Under the pieces are notes generated by a model that worked only from the letters and a program-made list of their open reading frames with translations, did no database searches and was not told the origin of the DNA. A stretch of 64,000 nucleotides of DNA from Staphylococcus sp. NAM3COL9 (GTDB lineage Bacteria; Bacillota; Bacilli; Staphylococcales; Staphylococcaceae), in the NCBI RefSeq assembly GCF_001431205.1, contig NZ_LGPC01000006.1:62001-126000 (forward strand), in the 5' to 3' direction. Position numbers and translations under genes: made by a program. Below are positions 27,627 through 35,721 of the stretch, in pieces (position 1 is the first letter of the stretch; each line of letters starts with the position of its first letter).

Positions 27627-28253
27627 ATGAAGAAAAGTATACTTTTATCGTTAGTTTTGGTGCTAACTATTTTACTCGCAGCATGTTCAAATGGTAATAC
27701 AGAGAATGATGAACAAGAAGAACATCATGAACGTAACGCCCCTAAAAATGTGAGCAAATTGGCTGAAAAAGATATCTTCCATTCAGATAAAAAGGGTGAA
27801 GATATTAGTGAAGATGAAATGAATAAAGCGATTAAAAAATATTTGAATGTTAACTCACTTATTATTGATAATAAATACCTCATGCAATATAAATTAGATA
27901 AACAAATAGGTACAGATACAAAAATCACTGATGCACAAGAAAAACGTTTAACAGATTTATCAAATAATGCAATTAAAAATGATCTTCATTTTAAGAATTT
28001 CGTAGAAGATAATAATATACCGAGCGGTTATCAAGATAACCTCGATGAAATTATCGCTTATTTTACATCTCTAAACAGCACAATTAAACACGTTGATAAA
28101 GAAATCGAAGAAATAGATTACCAACCTGATAATGACCTCAACGTTGTTGACGTTCCTGCCAAAGTTGCTGGAAATGTTAATCATAAAAAGCAAAAATCAA
28201 TTAAAAAATTCCTGGATTCAAAAGGAATTGAAAGTGACGCAGTAGATAAATAA
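27627..28253 (+). CDS. NDxxF-motif lipoprotein
   Basis: A 208-residue surface lipoprotein. The signal peptide ends in the lipobox LLAAC with Cys20 as the lipidated residue. The mature part begins with an acidic, His-containing stretch and contains NDLHF (the NDxxF motif after which a staphylococcal lipoprotein family is named). The remainder is helical and highly charged. A homologous lipoprotein gene lies near ahpCF in S. aureus as I recall, so this gene probably marks the core genome resuming after the aromatic island. Start ATG after AAAGGAGC. The function of the family is unknown. Confidence 0.82.
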   Translation: MKKSILLSLVLVLTILLAACSNGNTENDEQEEHHERNAPKNVSKLAEKDIFHSDKKGEDISEDEMNKAIKKYLNVNSLIIDNKYLMQYKLDKQIGTDTKITDAQEKRLTDLSNNAIKNDLHFKNFVEDNNIPSGYQDNLDEIIAYFTSLNSTIKHVDKEIEEIDYQPDNDLNVVDVPAKVAGNVNHKKQKSIKKFLDSKGIESDAVDK

Positions 28254-28450
28254 ATGACAAATACGCACATATAAAATAATCTATTTTTAAGGTTTGTGTC
28301 AAAAGCTTGTTGTTTTAGCATCATGCTTTTCATTTATGTTTCGCAATATTAGCCAAGGTTACAAAACGATGACATGTCACCTTTCCGTGATGGCAAAGGC
28401 GTTGAGCCTATTTTTATTCATTCATTGATATACTCTGACTTATTCTCGTA

Positions 28451-28480
28451 AAAAACCTTACATGATTGTAAGGTTTTTTA
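28451..28480 (+). terminator. Rho-independent terminator
   Basis: AAAACCTTACA pairs with TGTAAGGTTTT around a TGAT loop, followed by TTAA, about 200 bp after the lipoprotein gene. Confidence 0.7.
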
Positions 28481-28593
28481 ATATGATTATCCTGTTTTTC
28501 TCAAAGCTTAATTTGTTAAGATATATACAAGTTAAGAAATACGTTATTAGAAGCACAGTCGCTCATTAATAATTTTAAGGAGGCCATACTGTT

Positions 28594-28809
28594 ATGATAT
28601 TAACTATTTTAATAGGTGCCATGGCTGCTATTTTCATAGCTTTTAATCTCTTTGAGAAGAAAGAAAAATATGGCGTCGTTTCTTTTAAAACAATTGCGCT
28701 AAGTGTAACTTACGTCATACTGGCTGTTATTGTCGGTAGCTTTTTAGACAATATCAATACATTATTCCAAGGATTTCATGATAGCTTAACAGCAGCTAAA
28801 AAATATTAA
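28594..28809 (+). CDS. Small membrane protein, function unknown
   Basis: A 71-residue protein with two membrane helices (residues 2-18 and about 34-54) joined by a charged loop EKKEKYGVVSF, and a short C-terminal tail ending AAKKY. The ATG follows AAGGAGG at ideal spacing and a clean terminator follows directly, so it is a real monocistronic gene. No family or function can be named. Confidence 0.75.
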   Translation: MILTILIGAMAAIFIAFNLFEKKEKYGVVSFKTIALSVTYVILAVIVGSFLDNINTLFQGFHDSLTAAKKY

Positions 28810-28845
28810 ACCTGAACCGATCATGTCGCAGTTCAGGTTTTTTGT
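28809..28845 (+). terminator. Terminator of the 71-residue membrane protein gene
   Basis: AACCTGAAC (28809-28817) pairs with GTTCAGGTT (28831-28839), followed by TTTTTG. Confidence 0.85.
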
Positions 28846-28850
28846 TTGTC

Positions 28851-29429
28851 TTATATTTCAAGTTCATAAGGTACACAGTTTTCTATTTTTCTATCAATTA
28901 CAGTTTCTTTCGTTTCATAACGTAAGTAAACAAGTAAACATCTGATTACAACCTGATGCGCAACAATTGCGATAGACTCTAAAGCTGGATTAAGTTCGTG
29001 TTCGAAAAATTGTTCAACACGCTGTAATACATCCGAATAGCTTTCTCCTTCAAGGGCTTTTTGTGTGAAACTATGGCGAAAAGCAAGCAAGTTGTCATCA
29101 TTAAAATAAGCATGATATTCGGGATTTTGTTCAATTGCATCTACCATTTCACCTTCAAAGATGCCTAAAGAACGCTCTCTTAATAAGGGCGTCACACTCG
29201 CTGGGATGTGCTTATCAAATATTGCATTATATGTTTGTCTCGTGCGAGTCAAATCAGATATATACACATGCTCGATATTCTTTTTTTCAAAGTAGCTTTG
29301 CAGTAATTGGGCCGAATATACGCCACTTTCTGTTAAAGGTACATCTAATTGACCACAAAAGTATTTTTTTCCTTGTTTTTTATCATAATTTGACTGCGAT
29401 TCTCCATGACGAACTAAATAAATTTTCAT
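28851..29429 (-). CDS. Histidine phosphatase family protein (phosphoglycerate mutase-like)
   Basis: A 192-residue cytosolic phosphatase. The catalytic RHG motif is at the N-terminus (IYLVRHGESQSN, phospho-histidine His9), followed by SDLTRTRQTYNAI, the acid ERSLGIFEG and the second His in IAIVAHQVVIRCLL. These are the four landmarks of the family; the substrate is not determinable. The ATG at 29429 follows GAAGAGG and is preferred over an ATG 60 bases upstream. The gene is convergent with the small membrane protein gene and shares its terminator. Confidence 0.85.
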   Translation of the reverse strand: MKIYLVRHGESQSNYDKKQGKKYFCGQLDVPLTESGVYSAQLLQSYFEKKNIEHVYISDLTRTRQTYNAIFDKHIPASVTPLLRERSLGIFEGEMVDAIEQNPEYHAYFNDDNLLAFRHSFTQKALEGESYSDVLQRVEQFFEHELNPALESIAIVAHQVVIRCLLVYLRYETKETVIDRKIENCVPYELEI

Positions 29430-29569
29430 AATGATTACCTCTTCTCTATTTATAATCCAATATTTCATTATTTTTTTAGCGAAGCTCATATCTTACAATA
29501 CTGTTAGATGAAGCAATATATCTATATTTCAATAATTATTCTTGTTATTATTCAATTGAGGTGATATAA

Positions 29570-29935
29570 ATGAGCGAAAAAATGGTACATCACGACACAC
29601 AAAGTGGTCGTGTATTAGCAGCAATCAGTTATTTCAGTATATTCTTTGCACCAATTATACTACCTATTATCCTATGGATTTTAACTGATAAACCCGCTTC
29701 AACTCATGCAGCAAAATCATTAGTTTATCATATTATAACGTATATTGGGCCAATACTATTAGTTTTAAGCGCAGCGTTCGGAACTACAATTATCGATCAA
29801 CAGAATACTACAATTGCAATAATAGCGATTGTAGTGGCAATCCTTCTATTAATTGTAACAATTTGGTATACAATCAAAAATATATATCGTGGTATCAAGG
29901 TATTGATTTCTGAAGATGCTTATTTCCGTCCATAA
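29570..29935 (+). CDS. DUF4870-type membrane protein
   Basis: A 121-residue protein with three or four membrane helices. It starts with a short hydrophilic tail containing HHDTQSGRVLAAISYFSIFF, followed by DKPASTHAAKSLVYHIITY, an arrangement typical of the DUF4870 (Tic20-like) family. The end YRGIKVLISEDAYFRP is cytosolic. Start after GAGGTG. No partner genes are evident; a terminator follows. Function is unknown. Confidence 0.8.
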   Translation: MSEKMVHHDTQSGRVLAAISYFSIFFAPIILPIILWILTDKPASTHAAKSLVYHIITYIGPILLVLSAAFGTTIIDQQNTTIAIIAIVVAILLLIVTIWYTIKNIYRGIKVLISEDAYFRP

Positions 29936-29974
29936 AGTATTACAATTTTTCAGAAACTCTATTTAGAAAATGAT

Positions 29975-30014
29975 TGAGGCTGAGACATGTATTTCTGTCC
30001 CAGCCTCTTCTTTC
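29975..30014. terminator. Hairpin terminator, GACA/TGTC repeat type
   Basis: GAGGCTGAGACA pairs with TGTCCCAGCCTC around an AT-rich loop, followed by TTCTTT. It relates in sequence to the terminator at 4337 and lies between convergent genes. Confidence 0.75.
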
Positions 30015-30033
30015 ATTATACTTTTGAGTTAAA

Positions 30034-30660
30034 TCAGCTACTTTTACTAAATAATAAACTGATAGATAAACTAATGAGGATGGCACCTACCGCATAATCA
30101 AACAACGCTTTTATTTTTCTATTTCCAAAAAGTAATTTGATATATTGGAATATATATACGCAAAAAATAAACCAGATGAGAATAACCGTTGTTACTACTG
30201 CCGATAATATTGCAATTTGAGATGACACACCTTCACCAGCAGTTATAAACTGCGGTAATATACTTATGTAATACAGTAAGGCTTTAGGGTTTAATATTGT
30301 GCTGATAAAACCTTGTCGATAAGAACTTAAATAACTAACCTGTTGCGCCTGCATTTGAGATGTTGAAAAATTCATACTTTGACGTGCACAGATGATACTT
30401 TTAATTCCTAAATAAATCAGATAACACGCGCCTAAAATTTTAATCATTAGGAAGACATAATACATATTTGCCAAGATAAATATAATGCCAAATACTGCCA
30501 ATAATGAATAGATAACGTGTGCTGACGTAATACCTAACGCAGCCATTGCGCCATTACCTTTACCTGACGTAATTGAATTTTTCATTACTACAAAAAAATC
30601 TGGTCCGGGCACAATAATAATCATTAATGTAATCGTAATAAATGCTGCAAGTCCTTCCAT
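30034..30660 (-). CDS. LysE/RhtB-family exporter
   Basis: A 208-residue amino-acid or metabolite exporter with six predicted membrane helices. The family opening ITLMIIIVPGPDFFVVMKNS with the PGPD motif, LGACYLIYLGIKSI and QGFISTILNPKALLYYIS with the NPK motif are diagnostic of LysE/RhtB transporters. The substrate cannot be inferred. Two consecutive ATGs (30663 and 30660) follow GGAGG; the second has better spacing. The gene is monocistronic. Confidence 0.88.
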   Translation of the reverse strand: MEGLAAFITITLMIIIVPGPDFFVVMKNSITSGKGNGAMAALGITSAHVIYSLLAVFGIIFILANMYYVFLMIKILGACYLIYLGIKSIICARQSMNFSTSQMQAQQVSYLSSYRQGFISTILNPKALLYYISILPQFITAGEGVSSQIAILSAVVTTVILIWFIFCVYIFQYIKLLFGNRKIKALFDYAVGAILISLSISLLFSKSS

Positions 30661-30771
30661 CATATGCACCTCCATCTTAACTACATCGTATCAATTACGT
30701 TATGTTACCGCAATACACCTAGCCTATATTTTTATCACTAACTAATTAGAAATTCCTTTACCACTTCCATA

Positions 30772-31086
30772 TTAACTCAACAATTTTAAACCAACTGTAC
30801 TAGCTAATATGACTGCAATACAAATTATTCTTTTGCTATTGGTAGACTCTTTATAAAAAACCATACCTAATATTGATCCACCCACTGAACCAATACCTGT
30901 CCAAACCGCATAAGCTGTACTCATAGTTAATTGAGTCATTGCCATAGATAAAGCTAAGAAACTCAAGCTAAAGAAGCCTATCAATCCTATGACAGCAGAT
31001 TTTTTTCGTGTATGCGTATAAGCATGTAAAAAAGTAATGCCTAACATTTCAAAAATACCTGCAATGATTAACAATATCCAAGCCAT
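30772..31086 (-). CDS. ykkD: SMR-family exporter subunit YkkD (guanidinium exporter pair)
   Basis: A 104-residue small multidrug resistance protein with four helices. The first helix carries the essential Glu13 (IIAGIFEMLGI); TAYAVWTGIGSVGGSILGM is the dimer-contact signature of the YkkD type. Its ATG overlaps the upstream partner's stop by one base. It needs the partner for function in B. subtilis. Both lie under a guanidine-I riboswitch, so the pair exports guanidinium in exchange for protons rather than being a general drug pump. Confidence 0.9.
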   Translation of the reverse strand: MAWILLIIAGIFEMLGITFLHAYTHTRKKSAVIGLIGFFSLSFLALSMAMTQLTMSTAYAVWTGIGSVGGSILGMVFYKESTNSKRIICIAVILASTVGLKLLS

Positions 31087-31412
31087 TATGCTTCTCCTCC
31101 TTTATCTGGTGTGACTAATTTCAAACAAATCACACCTAAAAGTAAAGTTAGAATTAAAATGATTTTTCCATAATTAACTTCCTGACCGAAGAAAGCAAAA
31201 TCAAATATAGTAACACCTGTTGTACCCAGCCCAACAAATACTGCATAAGACGTGCCTACTGGTAACATTTTCGATGCGTCTATAAGCAAATAAAAACTCA
31301 AAAAAATAGCTATAATTGTTAACGCCCATTCGAAACCTGTCGTTGCATGTGTTAACCCAGCGACCCAGCCAACCTCAAATATTGATGCGATAATAATTTT
31401 TATCCAATTCAT
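31086..31412 (-). CDS. ykkC: SMR-family exporter subunit YkkC (guanidinium exporter pair)
   Basis: A 108-residue four-helix SMR protein with the conserved Glu13 (IIASIFEVGWVAGL), SKMLPVGTSYAVFVGLGTTG and the C-terminal GVICLKLVTPDKGGEA that closely resembles B. subtilis YkkC. The ATG follows AGGAGG. It is first in the ykkCD operon and sits directly behind a guanidine-I riboswitch with its terminator, which fixes the physiological substrate as guanidinium by established knowledge of this riboswitch class. Confidence 0.92.
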   Translation of the reverse strand: MNWIKIIIASIFEVGWVAGLTHATTGFEWALTIIAIFLSFYLLIDASKMLPVGTSYAVFVGLGTTGVTIFDFAFFGQEVNYGKIILILTLLLGVICLKLVTPDKGGEA

Positions 31413-31432
31413 TTATATTCCTCCTATTAAAA

Positions 31433-31475
31433 TAAAAAAAGCCTGAGAGATAGTCATCACTACTATCTCCCAGGC
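31433..31475 (-). terminator. Riboswitch terminator before ykkC
   Basis: On the minus strand GCCTGGGAGATAGT (31475-31462) pairs with ACTATCTCTCAGGC (31454-31441), followed by a run of seven U (31440-31434). The 5' arm is shared with the aptamer's conserved GCCTGGGAGAT, so ligand binding would prevent the hairpin. Confidence 0.9.
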
Positions 31476-31556
31476 TTTTATCCTTCCGTGTCACATTTAA
31501 CATGTGGCTTCCTCTCGGACCAGTCCAACATTAAGCGTTGCGGAACCCTAGAAAGC
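31462..31556 (-). promoter_or_regulatory. Guanidine-I (ykkC) riboswitch
   Basis: The minus strand holds the class landmarks in order: CTAGGGTTCCG, ACTGGTCCGAGAGG, ACACGGAAGGATAAAAGC and CCTGGGAGAT. These match the ykkC-yxkD consensus closely. It precedes the ykkCD exporter pair as in B. subtilis. Confidence 0.95.
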
Positions 31557-31760
31557 TTTTATTTAATTCTCTGTATCATATCAATTTATCCCAAAAACTT
31601 CAAACACAGCCTTTGATTTACACCTCAATTTAAAATAATTATCATTTAAAAACGCTTGCAATAAATACTCGGGTGTTTTTTTACATTTTTATTTTAAAAA
31701 GTTTTAATTATTTAAGTCATTACCCTCTACATTTTATAATATTTCATGTATACTGAATAT

Positions 31761-31783
31761 CAGATTATAACAATTATAATCTG
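31761..31783. promoter_or_regulatory. Perfect 10-bp dyad (candidate operator)
   Basis: CAGATTATAA-CAA-TTATAATCTG is a perfect inverted repeat lying just after a TATACT -10-like element (31749-31754) and 80 bp before the 74-residue gene. It differs from PerR and Fur boxes in half-site order and spacing. Confidence 0.5.
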
Positions 31784-31862
31784 AATGATTAATTAATGAA
31801 ATGAATTCTCAATTAAAACAATCCAACTATTGGATTGAAATATATAAAAGTGAGGGATTACT

Positions 31863-32087
31863 ATGCAATTATTAAACTACAAAATGCACAATGATGAACT
31901 CATCGCTACAGTGTTATCCGATAAGAAACAAGTATTCAAATACACATTTGATGTAAACACACCGGAATATGAAATCTTAGATGTACTTGAAGAAATTAAT
32001 GAATACGTAGACAATGGACACCATCCATTAGGTTGTTCATTACTAAAAAATTATACACATGCGGATGTGAGTCACAATACTTTATAA
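31863..32087 (+). CDS. Small soluble protein, function unknown
   Basis: A 74-residue acidic protein. The N-terminal half looks like two or three beta strands (MQLLNYKMHNDELIATVL, KQVFKYTFDV), then a helix (EILDVLEEINEYV) and a His/Cys-containing tail HHPLGCSLLKNYTHAD. The His, His, Cys and His positions could bind metal, but this is only a thought. The ATG follows GTGAGGGATTACT and a strong terminator follows. A perfect dyad lies upstream in the promoter region, so the gene is probably regulated. Confidence 0.7.
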   Translation: MQLLNYKMHNDELIATVLSDKKQVFKYTFDVNTPEYEILDVLEEINEYVDNGHHPLGCSLLKNYTHADVSHNTL

Positions 32088-32102
32088 TATTAATTACACA
32101 CC

Positions 32103-32150
32103 AAAAAGATGAGTATACTGTTAACTTTGAAACAGTGTACTCATCTTTTA
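32103..32150 (+). terminator. Terminator of the 74-residue protein gene
   Basis: AAAAGATGAGTATACTGTT pairs with AACAGTGTACTCATCTTTT with one or two mismatches, followed by T-rich sequence. Confidence 0.85.
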
Positions 32151-32280
32151 TTTTTACTCCAAAAAACACTACCTATAATTGAACTGTGCATGGTATATTG
32201 AGTTAGTTCCCATCCATTATCGGGTAAATACATAATAAAGATATTCAAACGTGATAAATATAGTTTAGGGGGGACACAAC

Positions 32281-32457
32281 ATGTTCTATGGTTCAATATT
32301 ACTCATAATTCTTGGTATTGTACTGCTGTTTTTAAATAAACGCCTTTCAAACAAAGGTGATACAAGTAAAAAACAAAGTTTGATTAGTTTCGGCATAATG
32401 TCATTAGTTTTTGGTCTTTTTGGCCTTCTAGGCGTTATTATTATGGCAATAACCTAA
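32281..32457 (+). CDS. Small two-helix membrane protein
   Basis: A 58-residue protein beginning MFYGSILLIILGIVLLFLN, with a short basic loop KRLSNKGDTSKKQS and a second helix (IMSLVFGLFGLLGVIIMAI). GGGGGG at 32269-32274 gives a good ribosome site for the ATG at 32281, and a strong terminator follows at 32473, so a real small gene is likely. It resembles many small staphylococcal membrane proteins of unknown role. Confidence 0.65.
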   Translation: MFYGSILLIILGIVLLFLNKRLSNKGDTSKKQSLISFGIMSLVFGLFGLLGVIIMAIT

Positions 32458-32472
32458 TATTGATTGCATGTA

Positions 32473-32512
32473 AAAAGGTGATAGACTCCTTATATGGCGT
32501 CTATCACCTTTT
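32473..32512. terminator. Bidirectional terminator
   Basis: AAAAGGTGATAGAC (32473-32486) pairs with GTCTATCACCTTTT (32499-32512), between the 58-residue gene and the convergent flavoenzyme gene. Confidence 0.85.
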
Positions 32513-32526
32513 AAATTTACACACTA

Positions 32527-33849
32527 TTACATATCGAATAAATCATTAAATGATTCAATCATCGTTGGATGTGTATAAATATTATCTTTCAATACCTTAT
32601 AGCTTAATTTCTGATCTATTGCTAACTTTAATACATTAATGATTTCTTCTGATTCTAAGCCATATAATGTTGCTCCAAGTATTGTTTCCGTATCTTTGTT
32701 CACTACTACTTTAAACAAGCCTCTTGGGTCATTATTCACTTTATGTCTAGGGATGGCATTAACTGGAAGTGTATTTTCTATCACATTATATCCTTGATTT
32801 TTAGCTTCTTCACCAGTTAAACCTACACGTGCCATTGGCGGATCAATAAAAACTGTATAAGGTACAGCGCCTCTATTTTCAGTAGAACGCGCACCTGTTC
32901 CAAAGAGTTGGTCTTTAACAATTCTAAAGTCATCTAAAGATATATATGTGAATTGCATGCTTCCTTTAACATCACCAATCGCATAAACACGTGGTGCATC
33001 CGTTTGTAGGTATTCATTCACTTTAATTTCTCCATGATCACCAAGCGTTATATCCGTATTGTCTAAATCTAAATCCACATTAGGCTTACGACCAGTTGCT
33101 AATAAGACTGCATCCGCTTCATAATCTCCATTAGACGTATGCACGATAGTTCTAGATTCAGTATCTTCAAAGCGTTCTGTATTCACATTATATATGATAT
33201 TTACGCCTTTAGTAGCTAAATCTTTTTTAACTTCTGTAACTATATCCTTATCTTCTTTAGTCATAATATCACTGCCACGTTCAAGGACGGTCACTTGTGT
33301 GTCGAAGTTAGCAAACATAGATGCAAATTCTAAAGCAATGTATCCACCACCAATGATGACTAATTGTTTAGGTTGGAAATCCAAATTCATAATCCCAGCT
33401 GAATCGTATAAATGTTGAGAACTTTCGACGCCTGTTATGGGCGGTATGACTGACCTTGCCCCAGTATTAATAACGACATCTTCTGCATACAATGTTTCCA
33501 CTACATCATCATCGTCATTTAATAAGTTCACTTCATTGTTAGATTTGAACTTCGCAGTATAATCCAAGACTTCAATATTATTATCATCAGCAAGATTATG
33601 ATAATTTTTATTATTCAACGCATCTACCACATCTTTTTTTCTAGAAAATGCTTTATTAAAATCATTATGCGTTAGACCTTCGTGAACAAGCGTTTTTGAA
33701 GGGATACAACCAACATTGATACAAGTACCACCATACATCGCTTTAGACTTCTCAATGACTGCTACTTTTTTACCTTGTGCTGAAGCAAATTTCGCTAATG
33801 TTTTACCACCTTTACCAAATCCTATAATCACTAAATCAAATTGTCTCAT
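32527..33849 (-). CDS. Flavoprotein disulfide reductase, RclA/MerA-like (hypothiocyanous acid reductase family)
   Basis: A 440-residue class I pyridine nucleotide-disulfide oxidoreductase. FAD site VIIGFGKGGKTLAKFA, redox dithiol GGTCINVGCIPSKTLVHEGL (Cys43/Cys48), NAD(P)H site LVIIGGGYIALEFASMFA, second FAD motif VYAIGDVKGS and a dimerisation domain ending TMIESFNDLF. The short N-terminus without a heavy-metal domain and the LVHEG sequence after the dithiol place it with RclA-type enzymes, which in S. aureus (MerA) reduce hypothiocyanous acid. Mercuric reductase, a common database label, is unlikely. Start ATG after AAGGAGG. The substrate is an inference from family. Confidence 0.85.
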   Translation of the reverse strand: MRQFDLVIIGFGKGGKTLAKFASAQGKKVAVIEKSKAMYGGTCINVGCIPSKTLVHEGLTHNDFNKAFSRKKDVVDALNNKNYHNLADDNNIEVLDYTAKFKSNNEVNLLNDDDDVVETLYAEDVVINTGARSVIPPITGVESSQHLYDSAGIMNLDFQPKQLVIIGGGYIALEFASMFANFDTQVTVLERGSDIMTKEDKDIVTEVKKDLATKGVNIIYNVNTERFEDTESRTIVHTSNGDYEADAVLLATGRKPNVDLDLDNTDITLGDHGEIKVNEYLQTDAPRVYAIGDVKGSMQFTYISLDDFRIVKDQLFGTGARSTENRGAVPYTVFIDPPMARVGLTGEEAKNQGYNVIENTLPVNAIPRHKVNNDPRGLFKVVVNKDTETILGATLYGLESEEIINVLKLAIDQKLSYKVLKDNIYTHPTMIESFNDLFDM

Positions 33850-34054
33850 GAATATCCTCCTTCAATACATCATCTAATACATCAGTAATCATGACGCTTT
33901 TATAATAATTAATTAATATATCATTTTCTTTTTGGTGAAACTTAGACATCGTGGTTCCTATTTCCCTGGAAATCTCACAATCGCTACCTTCATCACCTGT
34001 AAATATACGTCCATCTGACCTTTCCGCATTAAATAATTCAAATAAGTCTGCCAA
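33836..34054 (-). CDS. Possible small protein upstream of and overlapping the flavoenzyme gene
   Basis: An open frame of 72 codons ending 14 bases inside the RclA-like gene, with protein-like composition (DLFELFNAERSDGRIF, SKFHQKENDILINYYK). The only early start is TTG at 34054 without a clear ribosome site; the first ATG is at residue 36. It may be a real short leader gene translationally coupled to the reductase, or a remnant. No family recognised. Confidence 0.4.
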   Translation of the reverse strand: MADLFELFNAERSDGRIFTGDEGSDCEISREIGTTMSKFHQKENDILINYYKSVMITDVLDDVLKEDIHETI

Positions 34055-34243
34055 ATTAACATCAATTGTAACTTTTATAATTACATTAAAACATGTATGA
34101 AAATTTCTCGAAAGTTTTTGCTTATAACATTTATATTCCCTAATTACAGTAATATATATCCAACAACGTTATTGTTTTGCATTACTGAATATATTTAATA
34201 TACTTATGTTCAAGATAGGATAAACAATGAAGGGGATGGCGAG

Positions 34244-34618
34244 ATGATTAAAAAATTGGATGAAGTTATGATATACGTATATGACCATGATAAGGCGATT
34301 GAATTTTGGACAGAAAACTTAGAATTTGTAGTAGCAGCCGATGACGAAGAAATGGGTATGCGTGTCGTAAAACTACTTCCTGAAGACGCTGCGCAAACTG
34401 CTATTGTATTGCAGGACAAAGCTAAAGTTGACGAAATGGACATGGGGGTCAGTACTGCTACGCCATCACTTATTTTCGCAACAACAAAATTCGATCACTT
34501 ATACGATCGTTTGAAATCTAATCAAAATACAGTTGGAGATATTATGGAATTACCTATGGGTAGAGTATTTAATTTTGCAGATGCAGAAAATAATTATTTC
34601 GCAGTTAAAGAAATATAA
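34244..34618 (+). CDS. VOC-family protein (glyoxalase/bleomycin resistance fold)
   Basis: A 124-residue single vicinal-oxygen-chelate unit: betaalphabetabetabeta start KKLDEVMIYVYDHDKAIEFWTE, LEFVVAADDEEMGMRVVKL, and a C-terminal repeat ending RVFNFADAENNYFAVKEI. The terminal Glu in FAVKE and an N-terminal Asp/Glu may serve as ligands. The His usual at the N-terminal strand is replaced by Glu, so a metal enzyme is not certain. Start ATG follows AAGGGGATGGCG. Substrate unknown; it is a stand-alone gene. Confidence 0.8.
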   Translation: MIKKLDEVMIYVYDHDKAIEFWTENLEFVVAADDEEMGMRVVKLLPEDAAQTAIVLQDKAKVDEMDMGVSTATPSLIFATTKFDHLYDRLKSNQNTVGDIMELPMGRVFNFADAENNYFAVKEI

Positions 34619-34741
34619 TTCCGCAATTGTAAATGACTGTTAAATTGCGAGTAATACAATCGTAATCAACATATAACCTGTATAACCCATAAAATTTGTT
34701 ATACTTTTATAGCAAGTAAATATGTATTACAGGAGACAATT

Positions 34742-35488
34742 ATGAAAAGAATCTTCCACTTGTATTTATACTATTTGATTATGCTAGCTATCGTTGCCGC
34801 TATTTTACTTTCTTTATATTTTTTATATGTGTGGAAAAACGACCAGCCGCAAAATCAAGATTATTATAAGAACTTTGAAGAGCTCAAAGCTGACACAAAA
34901 GAAGATCGTGATTGGCAAATCAATTCAAAAACTACAAATAACAAAGATATATTAGTTACTGCTATTCATGGTGGCGGTATTGAACCCGGTACTTCCGAAT
35001 TGGCAAAAATCATTTCTAAAAAAGGTAACTTTAATCTATATAGTTTTGAAGGTTTATTAAAATCGAACAATGCTAAATTGCATATTACTTCGACACGATT
35101 CGATGATCCCAAATTAAAAGACATGACTAGCAAATCTGATGAAACGGTATCCATTCACGGCATTCGAGAAGATAAAAAAGTTGTCTACATTGGTGGTCAA
35201 GATAAAGATATGGCCAAATCTATACGTAAGGAATTAGAAAAGGAAGATTTTAATGTTGAAAATAGTCCTAATTACGTAAATGGAGATTCCAGCCAAAATA
35301 TCATTAATAAAAATGATTCAGGCTCAGGTGTTCAACTTGAGATTTCAACAGAATATCGCCAGTCATTTTTTGAGGATGATGACCTTGGTCGCTCCACGAG
35401 AGAAAATCCAAATGATTATAGACAATCCATCTACGACTTTGCTGAAGCTATCACAACGGGCGTAAAAGAACAAACAACAAAAGACTAG
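34742..35488 (+). CDS. Membrane-anchored poly-gamma-glutamate hydrolase family protein
   Basis: A 248-residue protein with an N-terminal signal-anchor helix (residues 5-32) and an extracellular domain. The motif VTAIHGGGIEPGTSELA with its His and Glu, SIHGIRE, YIGGQD and GVQLEISTEYRQ match the zinc-dependent poly-gamma-glutamate hydrolase family known from phage PghP and Bacillus YjqB. The ATG follows AGGAGAC. It would cut gamma-glutamyl bonds in PGA or peptidoglycan stems at the cell surface. Staphylococci such as S. epidermidis make PGA capsule, but no cap genes are visible here. Confidence 0.8.
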   Translation: MKRIFHLYLYYLIMLAIVAAILLSLYFLYVWKNDQPQNQDYYKNFEELKADTKEDRDWQINSKTTNNKDILVTAIHGGGIEPGTSELAKIISKKGNFNLYSFEGLLKSNNAKLHITSTRFDDPKLKDMTSKSDETVSIHGIREDKKVVYIGGQDKDMAKSIRKELEKEDFNVENSPNYVNGDSSQNIINKNDSGSGVQLEISTEYRQSFFEDDDLGRSTRENPNDYRQSIYDFAEAITTGVKEQTTKD

Positions 35489-35721
35489 TAATAAAAAACC
35501 CAAAAATCTTACTTGATTAGAGTAGTTTTCTGGATTTTTATCCTTTCTAGTCAAAAAAGCATATCGTATTTTAATTTATATTCTTGTGTTTTTGAATCAC
35601 CTCAAAGATAAAAAAATCTAAGCACTCTAAAGGAGAAAGTGTTTATATTATGAATTAGTAACTTTTTGACTTATCCTAAAATGAAAGCCTTTATATTTTA
35701 AATAGCAAAAGGACTGATTAT

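Noticed and set aside
30772-31412. Annotating the SMR pair as quaternary-ammonium (Qac) multidrug exporters
   Set aside because: The guanidine-I riboswitch directly upstream and the YkkC/YkkD-specific sequence features indicate a guanidinium exporter.
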